A stretch of DNA of 64,000 nt from Xiphophorus maculatus (GCF_002775205.1 NC_036443.1:13527373-13591372); one strand, 5' to 3'; counted from the stretch's first letter, positions 12,601 to 25,784 are shown. A program made the numbers and translations. The notes: generated from the letters alone by a model not told the origin.

Positions 12601-15350
12601 TGTCTTCATGAAAATCTTCTCAAGTTAAAGTCTCCATTTGTCTCTGTTGGGACATTGACACACAGTTCTCTACGAAAACCCAACATCAGCAGAGCCTCAG
12701 CACATTCGCAAACAAATCTACATTTACCAAGGATGAACATAATTGTTGCATTCTTCCGCAGTCATTAAGAGGAAAAGAGTACACATTTCTTTGATTTAGG
12801 CTTTTAAAAGACTAAGCCTATAAGCTAATTGAGAAGATGTCATTATGTTCTGATCTAGTTGTACAGGTCAGTCACATGGATACACAAAAATTATTTTGCT
12901 TTGAGGACGAAGATTGATTGTTTTCTAGCTCGTAAAAATGTGTAATGCTAATTGTAATATGCAGCAAACAAAAATACTTTATTTTACAAAACATTTGATG
13001 CAATGTCAAATGAAAGCCACAATTTAATGTCTAAACATAACAAATCACCAATGTACTGAAATACATTTCCTTTAATTACATTATGTTTTATATTTGATCT
13101 AATCCAACTGAAAGTTACCATTTGCTGTCATCAGTAGTCTTTAACAAAACTGTCTGAAAAATTAAAAATTAATTATTGTATATAAATTGGTTTATTATAT
13201 CAGTATGACTGTTGACCACCAATACATGTGGCGGTGAATAATTAACAAAAGAGGCTGCAAAGTAGGAACAATGCATCAGGCTAAATGATGAATGGCAGAC
13301 GAAAAGTGCAAGTCACATGAATCAGCAGTTTTAAATGTTTCATACTATTCCTTCTTAGGAGTAAATATTCTCTCCAGGAAGCATTATTTTGTAAGTAAAA
13401 TGCCAAAGTACAAGTTTACAGTCATCCATATCTGACATAAATGAACAAACAGTTCAGGAGTCTCACTTATAAAACATTGCATAGGCACTAAACTAATAGT
13501 GTATTCACACCTGACACATTTGGTACGCTTTAAACAGACCAGAGTTCGTATCCCCCGTTGGTCCAGACTTTTTGTACAGGTATGAATAAACTGATGTGAA
13601 TCCTGGTGCGAAGCAAACAACCAAGACCCATTTTTTTTTGAGGTGGTCTCGGTCTGCCGCCAACCAAACTCTTGTATAGTTTTACTTTTGAGCTGATTGG
13701 TTAGAATCAACTATTGTCTACATTGGCTTGCAAAATACAGCTTTATGAAAAGGAACAATGAGCCCCCAAGTAAAAAAAAAAGAAAAGAAAAAAAAAGTGA
13801 ACTTCACGGCTTGAAACTGGGAGCAGCAAACCTGTAAAACAGGCTGTTTCACTTTTGATTAAGTCTCTTGCTACCGTACACACGTCAGGTACCCTCTGAG
13901 ATTTTTTCTAACATACAACAAAACATACATGCGTTTAATTGTTCAATTGTTACATGACTTGTGTGTGACTGTAATAACATTTTATGGAAAGTGTAACTAC
14001 AGTCTATCCCAGGCGGCAGGCCTCTCTATAGTCACTCATTAGCTGGTTATCAGCTCTCTAAAGGGCGCTCATTTGCTGTTCTCATAAATCCACAATTTGT
14101 TTAAATTGGAATTAAAATGTAGCTTTAAAACCACAATAAATTAGGCTCTATGCAAAAAAAGTGATAGCTGTTTTGCGTTGTGGCTCACTGAGGCAGACTT
14201 ATTCATCTGTAAAAAGGTAGCTAAAGTAAAATTTACATGCTACACTTTATACATGTAGAACTTTTCAACACCTAAAAAGAAATGAATCAAAAACTTCACA
14301 AGTCAAAAGATGTATAAAAAAAACCCCGGAATGCAAAAGTTTAGTATTTGTGTATCCTCTTTCCACCACTTTTAGAGCCGCCCAGAACCGACCTTGAGGT
14401 GTTGATAAGGGTACCAGTATTTTCAATGTAACCATACATTGACTTAAAGATTATCTGCCTGATCTTGGACCGAGTTGGGGAATTTTAGTGCTCCTGATTG
14501 GGCTGTTTCAAGTTACCCATGAACGCCACTTGCCCAACCTCATAGTATGACTTAGTATTAGGGCCAGACAACGAGTATTTAGTTCTCCTTTTAAGAATAA
14601 AAGTAGTAATATTAGGAGAAGTGGTAATTTTGAGTAGCAAGACTATGTAAGGGTAGTCTTACCACTACGCTAAAATAAGAGAAATGTCAAGCATCTTGAG
14701 AAATTATACTTTGGAATTAATTTTACAAATATTGAAATACTTATATCTTTTATCACATTAGCATCAAATTGTTATCAGAAGCAGGGCTTTTGCTACTGAA
14801 AATGCAATCATTGTCACAGATTAAAAAAACTGAGTCAGATCTTGTTAACTCGGCGCTTTTCATTTTCTCGACCTCCTTCTGGTAACATTGCGCCTTTGTC
14901 CCGCTAATATGACTATATTCTCACAGTGTTACAAGGACTTCACTCATGATATCATGATTTTAATCTCGTATTTAAAGAAAATCTCGCCCACAGTCATAAA
15001 ACCACCCAGATTACACCATGTGAATAATCCAGTAAAGCATAATTAATTCAACCCATAAAACCGTTACTAGCCTCGCTGATGAGGGCTGCGCGCGCACAGT
15101 CGGCAGCATATTAACGGCTAGCTCGCGCCTCAAATAACGCCGTTAACTTCGACGACCAGATATAATATTAGCATTAGCATTAGTAAAAGACTGTAGCGGT
15201 AGAGGGTGGGAAGAAAGCTGGCTGGCTCTGGTGGGTGTCACCCTCTGGCATCAACAGCAGCTTGAAAAGCTGCAAACTATTCAGTCAAACGACGACCAAA
15301 CCGACTCGACTTACCCCGCGAATGTCCCAGTAAGCGAGAACCATGGCCAT
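9657..15350 (-). CDS. gstm: Glutathione S-transferase, mu class, copy 1 (8 exons, 219 aa)
   Basis: Cytosolic enzyme that joins glutathione to electrophiles. Exons in transcript order: 15350-15315, 12240-12165, 12082-12018, 11932-11851, 11735-11638, 11563-11468, 10065-9955, 9752-9657; sizes 36, 76, 65, 82, 98, 96, 111 and 96. To my knowledge the first four match mammalian GSTM exons. The N-terminus [11 protein letters not shown] carries the catalytic tyrosine (Tyr7), followed by [12 protein letters not shown] and DFPNLPYL. The glutathione-binding block TQSNAI is intact, and the C-terminal domain has WFAGDK and AYMKSSRF. Length is normal for the class. A second in-frame Met follows two codons after the first. 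It is tail-to-tail with eps8l3 and head-to-tail with a second copy upstream. Which fish paralogue this is cannot be decided here. Confidence 0.95.
10600..10870. repeat. Polypurine/polypyrimidine tract
   Basis: About 270 bases are strongly purine-biased on the plus strand (repeated GAAAG, GGAAGG and GAGGG units) inside gstm copy 1 intron 6. The open frames on the other strand here are composition artefacts. No function is evident. Confidence 0.6.
12241..15314 (-). other. Intron 1 of gstm copy 1 (3.1 kb), no second gene
   Basis: I find no extra exon or clear transposon. The part nearest exon 1 (about 15060-15314) is richer in CpG than its surroundings and probably belongs to the promoter-proximal region. 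The rest is AT-rich unique-looking sequence. Confidence 0.5.
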
Positions 15351-15500
15351 TTTGATTCAATGTCCGGTGCCTTTCTTGTTTTAGGAGGAAGCAAGAGGAG
15401 CAAACAAAGCCCAACTGTGTGTGCGGAGAGACGCCGAGGAGAGGAGGTTTTTCACGGACTGAGAGGAGGAGAAGGAGGAGCTGATTAGGTGGGTGGGGTA
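15060..15500 (-). promoter_or_regulatory. CpG-rich, TATA-less promoter region of gstm copy 1
   Basis: CpG dinucleotides are noticeably denser around exon 1 than in the flanks, and the upstream side has GA/GC-rich tracts. I see neither a TATA box nor a TGAGTCAGC-type element upstream of the start. This suggests a housekeeping-like promoter, by inference only. Confidence 0.35.
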
Positions 15501-15956
15501 ACAGTCCAAGCGCCGCATTATTGCTCTGAACCTGTTCTGCAGGTTGCATTAACGTTCAGCCTAAACGTAAGAGCATAGAAATACATCGTAAATCCACACA
15601 GTAAAATTAATGTATATGACCGACAGCGAGGATTATGAGCTAAAGTCAAGCAAAGTCGTAAGTAAGGACTTTCTATGACAGCCTGATTGAAAGTAAACTG
15701 CTGTAAAATGATCCTTCCTGCAGGGATTACTACGAAAACAATAAGTCGTGTAGTAACAAGCACATACGTTTTGGTCATGGGAGGGTTTGAGTTAAAAAGA
15801 AAGAAAAGTAAATATCAGCCAAGCCCATCACACACAGAAGAGCTTAAAATCATAGACATTCATCATACATATGGCAAGGTTGAAGTTCTGGAAACAGCTA
15901 TGCTTCTGCAAATTCAATCGTAAGACGATTAACGACATGCAAAAATGTAAGAACCT

Positions 15957-16806
15957 TTTTATGCATTTGATTTGAAATGTATAAGCGCCACTTTGAAACA
16001 TTTCTGTAACTTTGGTCTGAGTTTAATGTCATGTTCAAGAAACCAGTTTGAGATTATTTGAGCTTTGTGACCTGGTGCATTATCGTGTTGGAAGTAGCCA
16101 TGAGAAGATGTTCGTTGTGGTCCTAAAGGAACAGAATGACACCCAGGTAGACAGAGGCATTTCAATAATGGTCAGTTCTCACCAAAGTCCCTTAAGCTTG
16201 CCAAGAAAATATTCCTGACTTCTACCAGCAGCAGCCTGAACCACTGATACAATGGAGGATGGATTTATTGTCTCATGTTTATGCCAAATTCTGAGCCTAC
16301 TATCTGCTTGTTGCAGTGAAAATCACAAGTCATTGAACCAGGCAAAATTTTTCCAAACTGTTGTCCACTTTTGCTATGTGGTTTGTAGATTGAGTGTTTT
16401 GTTTCTATAGAAAGCCACATAGAATGAGTGTCTTTCCATGTAGTTTTCTGCTTCTGAAGCCTTCAATGTTTGAAGTATTTTGTGTTGAGAGATGACTTTT
16501 TGCATACCTTGGTGGATATTTTAACTGCGGATCCTTTTCTATCATCTTCAACCAATCTGATCAATCTCCTGACCTCTGATGTCAAAAAGGTTGAATAGTT
16601 TCTTCGTTTTCATTATGTTTTCTGCAAACCCAAGAGTAAACCCTACTTGGACTGTCTGCTGGAAAGTCCAAGTAGATCAACTCTGTTTCTGAAATACTTG
16701 AACACGTCTAGATGCCTAAATACTTTGAGTTTCTGACATGTGGTTGGAGACTTTTGTTAACAGGCAAAATTAACATTTGTACCAAATAAAGTGGCCAGGG
16801 AGTGTA
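15957..16806 (-). mobile_element. Degenerate Tc1/mariner-like transposon with transposase remnant
   Basis: A minus-strand frame at 15959-16165 contains FQHDNAPGHKAQIISNWF, matching the conserved 'DNAP.HKA' catalytic block of fish Tc1-like transposases. The rest, to 16806, follows the known DNA of the same family (a 'cctgaaccactgatac' block, a 'tctgaaatacttg' block and the terminal 'aataaagtggccag'). Stops and indels destroy the frame. It lies between the two gstm genes. Confidence 0.7.
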
Positions 16807-19131
16807 AAGTCAGAATCTTAGATCTAAATGTGTTGTCTGCAATTTCAACTACTGCTAAAGCTTCTGTGTTTTCTAGGTTGCTATTTCTCTTGACTAAAAT
16901 CCTAAAATTTGTTTTAAACAAATGAGCTGAGAAAATTGATATTATTAACTTAAATTAAAGACCTCAACTGTCGTGTTATGTTGACTAAGCTAAAACATGA
17001 TTGTCATTGTGAAAAGTACACACACTTTGGTGTGGATTTGTTCCATTATTTTTATTCGTATCAACAAAAGCTGAGATCTCTCCACAATTACAACAGCATT
17101 GAGGTGCCGTGACAAGTCAGCATGATCTGCAAGTTTTGATGATTTATACGTGAGCCTTCCTTTATATTGTTAAGATTAAGGAAACAAAGAGGAGGGATGA
17201 TTGTGTAGGTAACTGTGCTGCACCTGCATGCTCATTGTTATAAGGAGCAACGAGCGATCATAAATCAAGAATGATTCATCAAACCTGTAAACGAAGTGAT
17301 TTGTGTATGCAAAGTTACGTTCTATATATATAATAAAATGTTTTATTAAACCATGGCTTAGATTATGACACGCAGATGTTTCACATTTAAGTAGTTCTTA
17401 TGAATAATTTTTTGTATGTTTTTGCTTGTCAAAAGATAACATAGCTATATGCTATGTATTGTTTTTTTAACTTTCAGAAAACCTATTATCTATTTGGTTA
17501 ACATTTCGTTCTGAATTCCCAGCTTGCTTTGACCTACATTAGTGCTTGCTGAACTGAATACGCTCAAACAGCAAAGTCTTTGTTTTGCACCTTTGGATCA
17601 TTCATTTGCACACTCCCACAAAACCCCTCGTGATTATGGAGTGCTGGCTGAAAAAGAGAGGAGCCCTTATTTCCTTCCTTCAGTTTTTCTCTCTTTCTTT
17701 CTCTTTTTTATGTAAATCATAAGGTTTTTTTTTTATATTTTCCTTTTTAAAAATTTTTTTTATCTATAAGTAGCTTTGAGATTGAAAAAAGCACAGCTTC
17801 CTGAAATACAAAAGGCCTTCAGTACTGACAAAGAACACAGTTCTTTGTGGGCAAAGCAGAAAGATTATGACAATAAAACTAAAGGCTAAGTAGAACACTA
17901 ACTGAGGCTTAACAAGTTGTTAGCTTTCAGTTCCTTAAGCCTTAATTTGCTTTTCAGTTTGGTCTTGCTGAGCCGTGCAAGAAGGTAAAAGCCAAAATAA
18001 TAGATCTGCGTGTATTTTTTTTCTTCAGTTTTACTCAAAAAGGCATGTAATGGAGATGCAGGATTCAGTCATCCTGCAATTAGAATCAAACGATTTTCCA
18101 TTTAGCAACTTTTACTGGCGATGAGCAAATCAAATACTGACAAATCTTATCTATCCAAGTAATTGTAAACCCAATAGCTAGTCATGCCCACATGACCCAC
18201 ATTTTCCAAAAGGGTCAACCTTTAGATCACTATCTGAAAGGATGATCTGAAAGAGGCTTTTGTTAATAATCAGTGTGATAAACTGTTTGCTTTTTTGTGG
18301 ACCTTAGAATTTTCTTATACTTTTAGGAATGCTTATTAAAAGAAGCTAACTTTAAATAATCTTTCAGTTGTTTTAATTGGGGAACAGCAACTTTCTCTAA
18401 GGAATCTGTTAGACCTCCATTTTTTAGGGCCACAATTGAGGTGGTAGAGGATGGCATGTACAGTTTGATATTTTCTTACACCACTAGGGGGCCCCACATC
18501 CTAAAGAATAAACCTTATACTTCATGAAACCAGAATTTTGTACAGATCCACCTGGATTGATTTCAAGGCTTTTCATTGGTGTAGGATTGTCTAAACCTCC
18601 CACTGCCCCCCAAAAGGAAAAGAAAAGCAAAAAACAAGGTGCATTAGTAAGTTCCCTGACTGCTTTTTCTTAAACCACTTTGAGGCTGGTACTTAGTACT
18701 GTGTGTTTTTAACTATGAAAACCAGTTTTAAAGTCTAAACAAGTCATATTTTTGTATTATATTGCAAAATATCTTCAGCTAAATTTGCAGTATCTCTATC
18801 TATTCATTTAGTCTCTACTCAGTGGTGTTAAGTAAAAATGTAACATCTAGCCTGAGTCCCAAACAGAAAGAACGAAGCCAGAGCAAAGTTCAAAGTAGAT
18901 ACATTTACTTTAATCTGTCCAAAAAGCTGCACATGTAAAAAGAGTCTTAAGCAAACCATACTTTTCCTAACATTGTAGCATTAGTATGAAAATACTGAAA
19001 CTTGATTTGTTGATCCACCTGTTGATGACGACTTTTTCTGAGTTGCAAATTAATTGTTGAATCAAATTCTACTTATTTACTCTCAAACTTTTTATCATGT
19101 CTTCCAGGAGTACAGCTGTTGTTCTTCACTT
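16807..19131. other. Intergenic sequence between the gstm genes, no gene seen
   Basis: Apart from the 3' UTR of gstm copy 2 near 19.0-19.1 kb, I see no exon, RNA gene or clear repeat. T-rich tracts occur around 17.69-17.76 kb. Confidence 0.4.
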
Positions 19132-22100
19132 TTACTTCACTTTCTTGAATGACCACTGTGCCATGCGGTTGTTGATGGGTTCCTTGATGTATTTATCTGA
19201 CTTTAAGTAGGCAGAAACCCTGTCCAGAGCCTAAAACAAAATACAAAAGAAACAAACATCACTTTACCGTAAATCCCGACTTGATCAATTATATTTCATC
19301 ATATCTGCTGGAAAGATTGGAGAGGAAAAAAACATTGAGAGGAACTTATTTAAGCTTAATAATTGAGGCGTCACAGAACAAACCTGGGGGCAATTACCAC
19401 GGTGGTGGACAGATCATTGTAAATTTAAACTGCAGAGTGTTCTCTTACCTCAAAACGGTCCAAGAAAGCTTTGAGGTTCTTGAAATTATCCAAGCAGGGA
19501 GGATGGAACATCCTCTGCATATCCAGTATCTCGTACATGATGAAGTCTGCATAGGTGAGCTAGTTTAAAAGAAAAGATACAACATACTTAAAATTATCAT
19601 TTGCAGTCAAAGGTAAAGTTGACAGATTATGTAAATAAATCAAAAATAATTCTTTTGATGCAGCGTTAGCGAGTACATTTACATAAGAGATCAGTGCCTA
19701 GCTTTTTTGTGTCAAAAGTGGTGATTTTTGGATGAATGTAGGGTTGTACAATTTTATTTACTTATTTATTTCGAACATGATAGTAGCATAAAATCATGCA
19801 CAAGAACAAGGAATGCAAAAGACACATTTTCTTTTGTATTTTAGGAAGACTTAACATAGCAAGATTATTGTACAATGTTATTATGATATAGTTTGTATGA
19901 CAATTAATCCACATTTTCTTAGGTAAACTCCTTTTGCATGATCACAATGTCTGCAATATTTTTGCTGAGCTTTCTATGGGTTACTGCTAATCTCTGGATC
20001 TGCGACCTTCCAAGCAATCTTTTGTTATTGTGAAATTAGAAACTGTGATAGCAATTTTTGATTCAATATATTGGACAGATCTGTATTCATCCAGTGTGCC
20101 GATGCTTGTGTATAATAACAGATCGTCCTCTTTTTTGACATATCAACTTTAGGATTTGTCATTTTAGCTTCCCAGGGCAAGAACCTTGAGGGAATAATAA
20201 AAATCAATAAAAGCCTAAATAAAAACCTGTTGCAGGCTGTTTTATAGCTGACTATTAACTCTTTTATGTTTATAAGATAAGTTACCTTGTCACCAGCAAA
20301 CCACTTCCTCTGTCCCAGGAAGTCAGAGAACAGCTTCAGTGCATCTGGCAGTGCCTTCAAGTAGTCTGGCTTTAGACCTTCCTGATTTCAGAATATATAT
20401 TTATGTTAGCAGTAGAGGACATTAAGACTTATTAAGTAAGACTGAATATTGCACAGTTGAACAGTTATATACGTACAAGGTCAACATAGCACATCCTCAC
20501 AAAGCTGGCTCTCAAGTCTAAGCACTGCTGCTCCAGCATGTCTATTCTCATCTTCTGCTCCTCTGTGTCTCCACCTGTTTGAGGAGGAAAGTTTTCAGAG
20601 CTCACAGGCAACATCTGCAACTTCAAAATGTATGTATTTTGTGGGTGAATGAATGGACTCTCCCAAACAAAATTCCTATTTTTGACAAATAATACTCACA
20701 CAGGTTGTTCTTTCGTGCGAGGTATCTCAGGATGGCCATACTCTGTGTGACCTTGTTGTCTCCATCAATCAGGTAAGGCAGCTATTTTGAAATGTAAATA
20801 TTGTCCTTATTATTAAAAACAAGAAACATTAAGTATATCCCAGAATAAAAGTAAAATTAAAATGCAAGTCTCCCTTACGTTGGGGAAGTCAAGTCCAAGC
20901 TTGAATTTTTCATTAAACCAGCAACTTTTGTCAAAACCTGGGGCTGTCAGAGAAAAATGGGATTTAAATTACCAAAGTAAATAAGTTTTAAATAGTGATA
21001 TATCTTTAAGCTGAAATAAATGTTGATTACCATCACCAACGACGTAAAACTTTTCCTTGTAGTTGGCCTTGGTGTACTCCAGCATGAGCCGTATGTGTCC
21101 GGCAAACTGCAGAGAAGAGAGTTTAAGGTTACACCAATTTAGAGATTTTCACAAGAGTTCAATGAGAGGATATGCCAACACACAGTTAACTACATAACCA
21201 AAGACACACAAACCAAGATGAAGCTTAATCTCTTCTTTGAAATATTTTTAGTTCAGGAAACAAAGACCTTCTGACTCCTTGGTTATGCTTAACCATTACT
21301 CTTCAAAATCAAAGTTATTTTTTTATCAACGTAAACATGTAAACCATATAATCTTCCTGAAAGTATTTAAAGCTACTGCAAAGAACAATGAGCTTGTATC
21401 TCACTATGTCATATCTGCAGCTTTGTTACAGATAGGCATTTATGGCAGTTATGCAATAAACCTTTCTTGCATAGATGTCATCTCAGAGAACCAAAAGGCT
21501 TCTGATTGGTCTGTTAGGAGAAAACACCGCAGGCTTCACAGGGTTGTCTTTTCTGTGATAATTATTGGTATGCAAAAACGACAGTGATGAGTTTCGCAAA
21601 TATAAATAAGCAAAGAATTTAAATTGATCTGCTTATGCTATCATTGTAATCACTGTGTTGGTCCCACTTTGCAAGGACTATGTGAAATAAGAAAAATGCT
21701 AAGTGTAGTCTTTATTAGAAGTGATAGTTTGGTGCCATTTGATTGAATGAAACACATTTACTATTAGTTTTTTGGATCTATAAGATTCATGCTGTCACTG
21801 TAGACTGTAAAATAAAAATACTAACTCTAAGACTTTTTCTAGGGTTATGTGCAGATTAAAAGCCTTGTGAATTTTATTCCCATGGAGCAACAAGTGTGCT
21901 TTAGAGTTAAATTACACTTTCGAAAGTTGATCCGAATTGCTTGGCCATAAAGAAACACCTCTCAGTTAATGTGTCCATAAAAGCATAGTAAAAACAGTCT
22001 GAGGCATCTTCTGCTGAAGTAAAGTGATAGCAGCTATTTCAAATGCCTGCAGAGATGGACCATCAGGAATGTATTCGCTCTGATTGCTGCTCTGCAATAT

Positions 22101-22207
22101 GCACAATATGTTAGAGAGCTGCAAAAACATCAAGGTTTACCGATACTTTCAAAGCAAAAGTATTTACTTACCCCTCGGACGTCCCAGTAGGCCAGTATCA
22201 TGGTCAT
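19132..22207 (-). CDS. gstm: Glutathione S-transferase, mu class, copy 2 (8 exons, 220 aa)
   Basis: Second mu-class enzyme with the same exon plan as copy 1: 22207-22172, 21106-21031, 20943-20879, 20781-20700, 20574-20477, 20381-20286, 19559-19449, 19230-19132. Catalytic Tyr7 is present in [12 protein letters not shown]. The stretch [18 protein letters not shown] matches mammalian GSTM closely, and WFAGDK and the LKPDYL block are kept. Compared with copy 1, the segment after exon 1 reads [12 protein letters not shown] rather than [12 protein letters not shown], and the glutathione-contact block reads QSMAI rather than QSNAI. The two copies differ too much to be a recent duplicate. The enzyme looks intact, but substrate range may differ. 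Transcription probably starts near 22290, given the TATA box. Confidence 0.95.
19741..19850. repeat. Possible dispersed repeat end
   Basis: The stretch beginning 'ttttatttacttatttatttcg' resembles the end of a common fish interspersed element. It is short and diverged and lies in intron 6 of gstm copy 2. Confidence 0.25.
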
Positions 22208-22315
22208 CTTGATTCCCTGTTTTTTGGAGGGAGTGTGGCTCAGAGGAAAAGGGGCTGCTGCTGGCGCTGCTGCAGAAGGATTGCTTGGCAGTGAAAAGGA
22301 GAGGAGAAACAAAGT

Positions 22316-22323
22316 CTTTTATA
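22316..22323 (-). promoter_or_regulatory. TATA box of gstm copy 2
   Basis: TATAAAAG on the minus strand, about 110 bases upstream of the start codon; this would place transcription start near 22290. No comparable element is seen at copy 1. Confidence 0.65.
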
Positions 22324-22415
22324 TCCTGTGATCCAACTGGAGGAAGAGGTGGGAGGGGTGGCAGCCGATGGGCAACTGTGTATGTACACAGTGCGAGCGG
22401 CTGAGTTAAGAAAAG

Positions 22416-22425
22416 TGCTGACTCA
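22416..22425 (-). promoter_or_regulatory. Antioxidant response / MARE-type element upstream of gstm copy 2
   Basis: The minus strand reads TGAGTCAGCA, a full match to the core of NF-E2/NRF2-small-Maf sites (TGA[CG]TCAGCA). It lies about 100 bases upstream of the TATA box. NRF2-driven GST induction is established in vertebrates; that this site works is inference. Confidence 0.5.
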
Positions 22426-25400
22426 TGATTGACCTTGTTTAACTGGCTACTTCTCTGTAAATGATTTCTTCTTGTATTTTTTCAGATCAAAATGATATTC
22501 AAGCGTTTGCTAGTCGGTTTGGGGATCTGAAACATGCATGGATGGGAAAACTAAATCAGCATTGTACAAAACGAAGTGGAGAGTCAGTGAAAGAGGAGGC
22601 ATTCAGAGTGGTTAGAGTGAAGTTATGACTCTGGGTGCACAGAGACTCCTTCACCAATCATCATTCTGTTTGAAAAATCAGACTGATGACTGATGATGAC
22701 TGATGAATATTTTCATCCCTTTTAATTTTTCCCAAACTTTATTATGTATTAGCCTGGACTGTTGAGACAGAAAATCAAGGTCACACTGGATTGTAGCCCA
22801 CACAAGAATTGATAACATGCATGGCTTTGATAAGACAAGCAAGCTCATGTTTACTCAGCATTTTTTTTTTTTTTTTTTTGCTTATAAAAGAGATAGGAAC
22901 ATTTTATGGCTGTGCCACGTGATTCAGCATATCTTTCAAAATTGTGCTTAGTCACAGTTTGCTGACCTAATAAGATGAAGCAATCCAAAGAGTATGATAG
23001 AACAATGTAAAGCAAATAATTATTCATTTCAGTTTCTAAATGAAGAAGCTTTGATTTACACAATTGTCAGTTCAACTGTGGTCTGTAATGTTTTTCTGTT
23101 AAGTTTATTCTTTTCATCCACAAATGAAACACTTTTTTAAGTGTTGCATTCAGAAGAATTACATTTTTTGGCAATTTTCTTTTTGAATGTATCAAAATAT
23201 GAAGGGTTGTTACCAGTAGAGCAACATGTCATTATTTCTTTTTCAATTTATTTTGTTTTAAATCACTGCTTAAGATAAAATCTGCCATCCTAAAACACAA
23301 GCTTCCTGGTGCATCATATACGGCATTTTTCTTGCGCTTGCCCATTTCTATTTTTCTCTTATTTGCAATGTTATTAATCAAAAATCTGCTATGCTGCCGT
23401 TGCAGCAAAGTGTTTTAATAACAGATTAAGAACATTGCATTGATTGCAGGAAAATTTAGCTAAACAAATTGATATTTGTGAGAGAACTACGGCAGGCTGG
23501 AGTGGCCCGATTTTAAAATAACATTTCTTCAACAATCATTTCAAACCAAGTTGGTTTGCTCAGTGCATTTAGTGAAGAGGTTTCTCAAGTCTCAATGTCG
23601 CTTCGTGCAGAACTACAAGAAACTGAATATGATTCTACAAAAAGTATCCTTGAACATCCATATTCACACTCTGATTTAAACACTTTACCATAAGGACCTT
23701 AACTGTGCAAAATGCTTTCAAGTGACATAACTTTTAACTACATAATCTTTATGTCTAGGGCTCTCGAGATTATTTAAGTGCAATATTTACGACATGCTGC
23801 TTATTCAAGTGGAGATGTGTTCAAAATGATATCTGACTTCTCTGAGCTCTGAGTGCTGAGTCAGTGCAAAGAGGAGAAGACAAGAGGAATCATAATGATG
23901 GACTGACCAGCTGACAGAGAAGATGTATGAGCTTGGTTACAATTTGGTTGCATTGTTTTTATTTGTCTTTCATAAGATAATTTGATTAATCTTTCATCCC
24001 TTGTCTACTTGGAGGTTGGGTGCATTTAAAGAAAACTTTAGCAGAATAAAGCAAGTATTAGTAAAACTTCTAGATTTTCAGTTTTATTTATTTGGGCATA
24101 TGATTCGGGTCTTTTATTTAAACACTAAATCGCTGACAAAGAAAAATATGTCATCCCATCTCTTTGAGCTATCAACAAGTAAAACCAATAAATAAACAGA
24201 AGCTTACTTTGCTCTGTTTACGTATTGCTTGCTCAATATTAGCTCCGTTCATTTATTTTATTTACTGACCTCAAAGACACATTACAAACTGAATACTAAG
24301 GTTTAACAGCATAAATTATATTTATTCTTAACAGACACGATAATACTCCACAAATGACAGATATACAATTCTCAAAAAGGAAACATTTAGATTTTAAGTA
24401 GCCCTAGTGACACCAGGATCCATAAGGCAGGAGTTTTAAAATGATTTTGCACTTCATCAATTATCAGTTTATAAATAACTTTTTTTAATCTGGCACTTCT
24501 CTATATGTGCAAGGAGTGTAAACTTAAGGAATAGATTATACCATGTACAGCTGACATGTATTTAGATGTCTTTGTAAGGAACACATGGTGGCAATCAAAG
24601 GTCAAACCATCAGCCGATACAGAGTTGTAAATCTAGTATAATGTTTTACTACAGAAGTGTAGTATCCCTCTCCTTTAGGACCAAATATTGACTTGTCCTC
24701 ATTCTACCTTTATGAATCACTAATAAGATATATAACAAAATGTTGCAGGTAACTAAAGATGGAGACGTTCTCTTTGGTACAACATGATTGAAACTCAATC
24801 ATCTAACATGTTTCTGTGGTTGTAATCTAATCCTGCTGGCCTCTTCTGCACACATAAAACAGATTTTGTCCTTTTTTTAAGTTTGGACATCTTTATGTTT
24901 GCAGGACATTGGTAAAGAAATTCTGGTGGTGTTATTGCGTGAATTGTTTATTGTATTTGACAGCAACTACATTCAACAGAAGTTACTGTGAATGACATGC
25001 AAGGGCATCAAAGTTAACAAAATTATTTGTTCATTTGACGTCTGTTCAAGTTTAAGTTAGAGAATTTTAATAAAATCAAGGAAGATGATGTGTGTGAAGG
25101 CTTCTCTGATTTGTTAGCTATGTTGCCACAGTTGCTCATGGGCAACAATTAAAGCATTGCCTCTGATTACAACCTGTTTATATAAAATGTACAGAGCACA
25201 AAATCTCGGACGTAAAGCCACCAAGTAAGAAACCTAAAGTGCAATAACGCTGCCATCCAAAGAGAGATGCTTCCATGCTGGAGCCTATTCCAACTCCACA
25301 GTGGGGTAAGCAATGAAGGCAAACAATCATGCAGACACAGCTTAAGGTGGCTTAGCGTCACCAGTAAGTCTTACATGCACGTTTAGGACAAGAGTATTCA

Positions 25401-25646
25401 GAGAGTACAGAGACCACATGCAAACTACATAGAAAACAAGATTTGCTTCACCAATTTCTTTTAAATGGATTTCTGTTTTTCAAGACAGATCCAACTCTGT
25501 TTGACAGAATAACTATTCACCCACAGCTTTTGGATGTAGAGAAAAATTATGTGGTCACTTTGCAGAAAGACCAAAAACCACCTACCAAAAATAAAGGTTT
25601 CAAAATGGTAATCTGTGAACAATTAAATGATGTTAAAACATTAAGT
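22426..25646. other. Intergenic sequence between gstm copy 2 and ampd2, no gene seen
   Basis: AT-rich sequence with a poly-T run at 22861-22879. I recognise no exon and no RNA gene. The short open frames lack family motifs. Confidence 0.45.
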
Positions 25647-25784
25647 TGGACCTGCGACAGACTGGTGACATGTCCAGGGTGTACCGCGCCTCTCAGCCAA
25701 AACGTTCGCTGGAGATAGGCACCAGCACCCCTCCTGACCCCACTATGGTCAAGGGTGTAAGAAAATGGATGGATGGATGGATGG
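25647..25784 (+). mobile_element. 5'-truncated SINE/LINE 3' end with (GGAT)n tail and 12-bp target duplication
   Basis: The body matches a common teleost retroelement 3' end ('gacagactggtgacatgtcc', 'cgctggagataggcacc') and ends in tandem ATGG units. It is flanked by a perfect 12-bp duplication, AAAACATTAAGT, at 25635-25646 and 25785-25796, as expected from target-primed reverse transcription. Fish Rex3 (RTE clade) elements are reported to end in GATG repeats, so Rex3-type machinery is a plausible driver. Confidence 0.75.

Noticed and set aside
22851..23063. 70-codon frame ending in a poly-lysine run
   Set aside because: The lysines come from the poly-T tract at 22861-22879; there is no other support.
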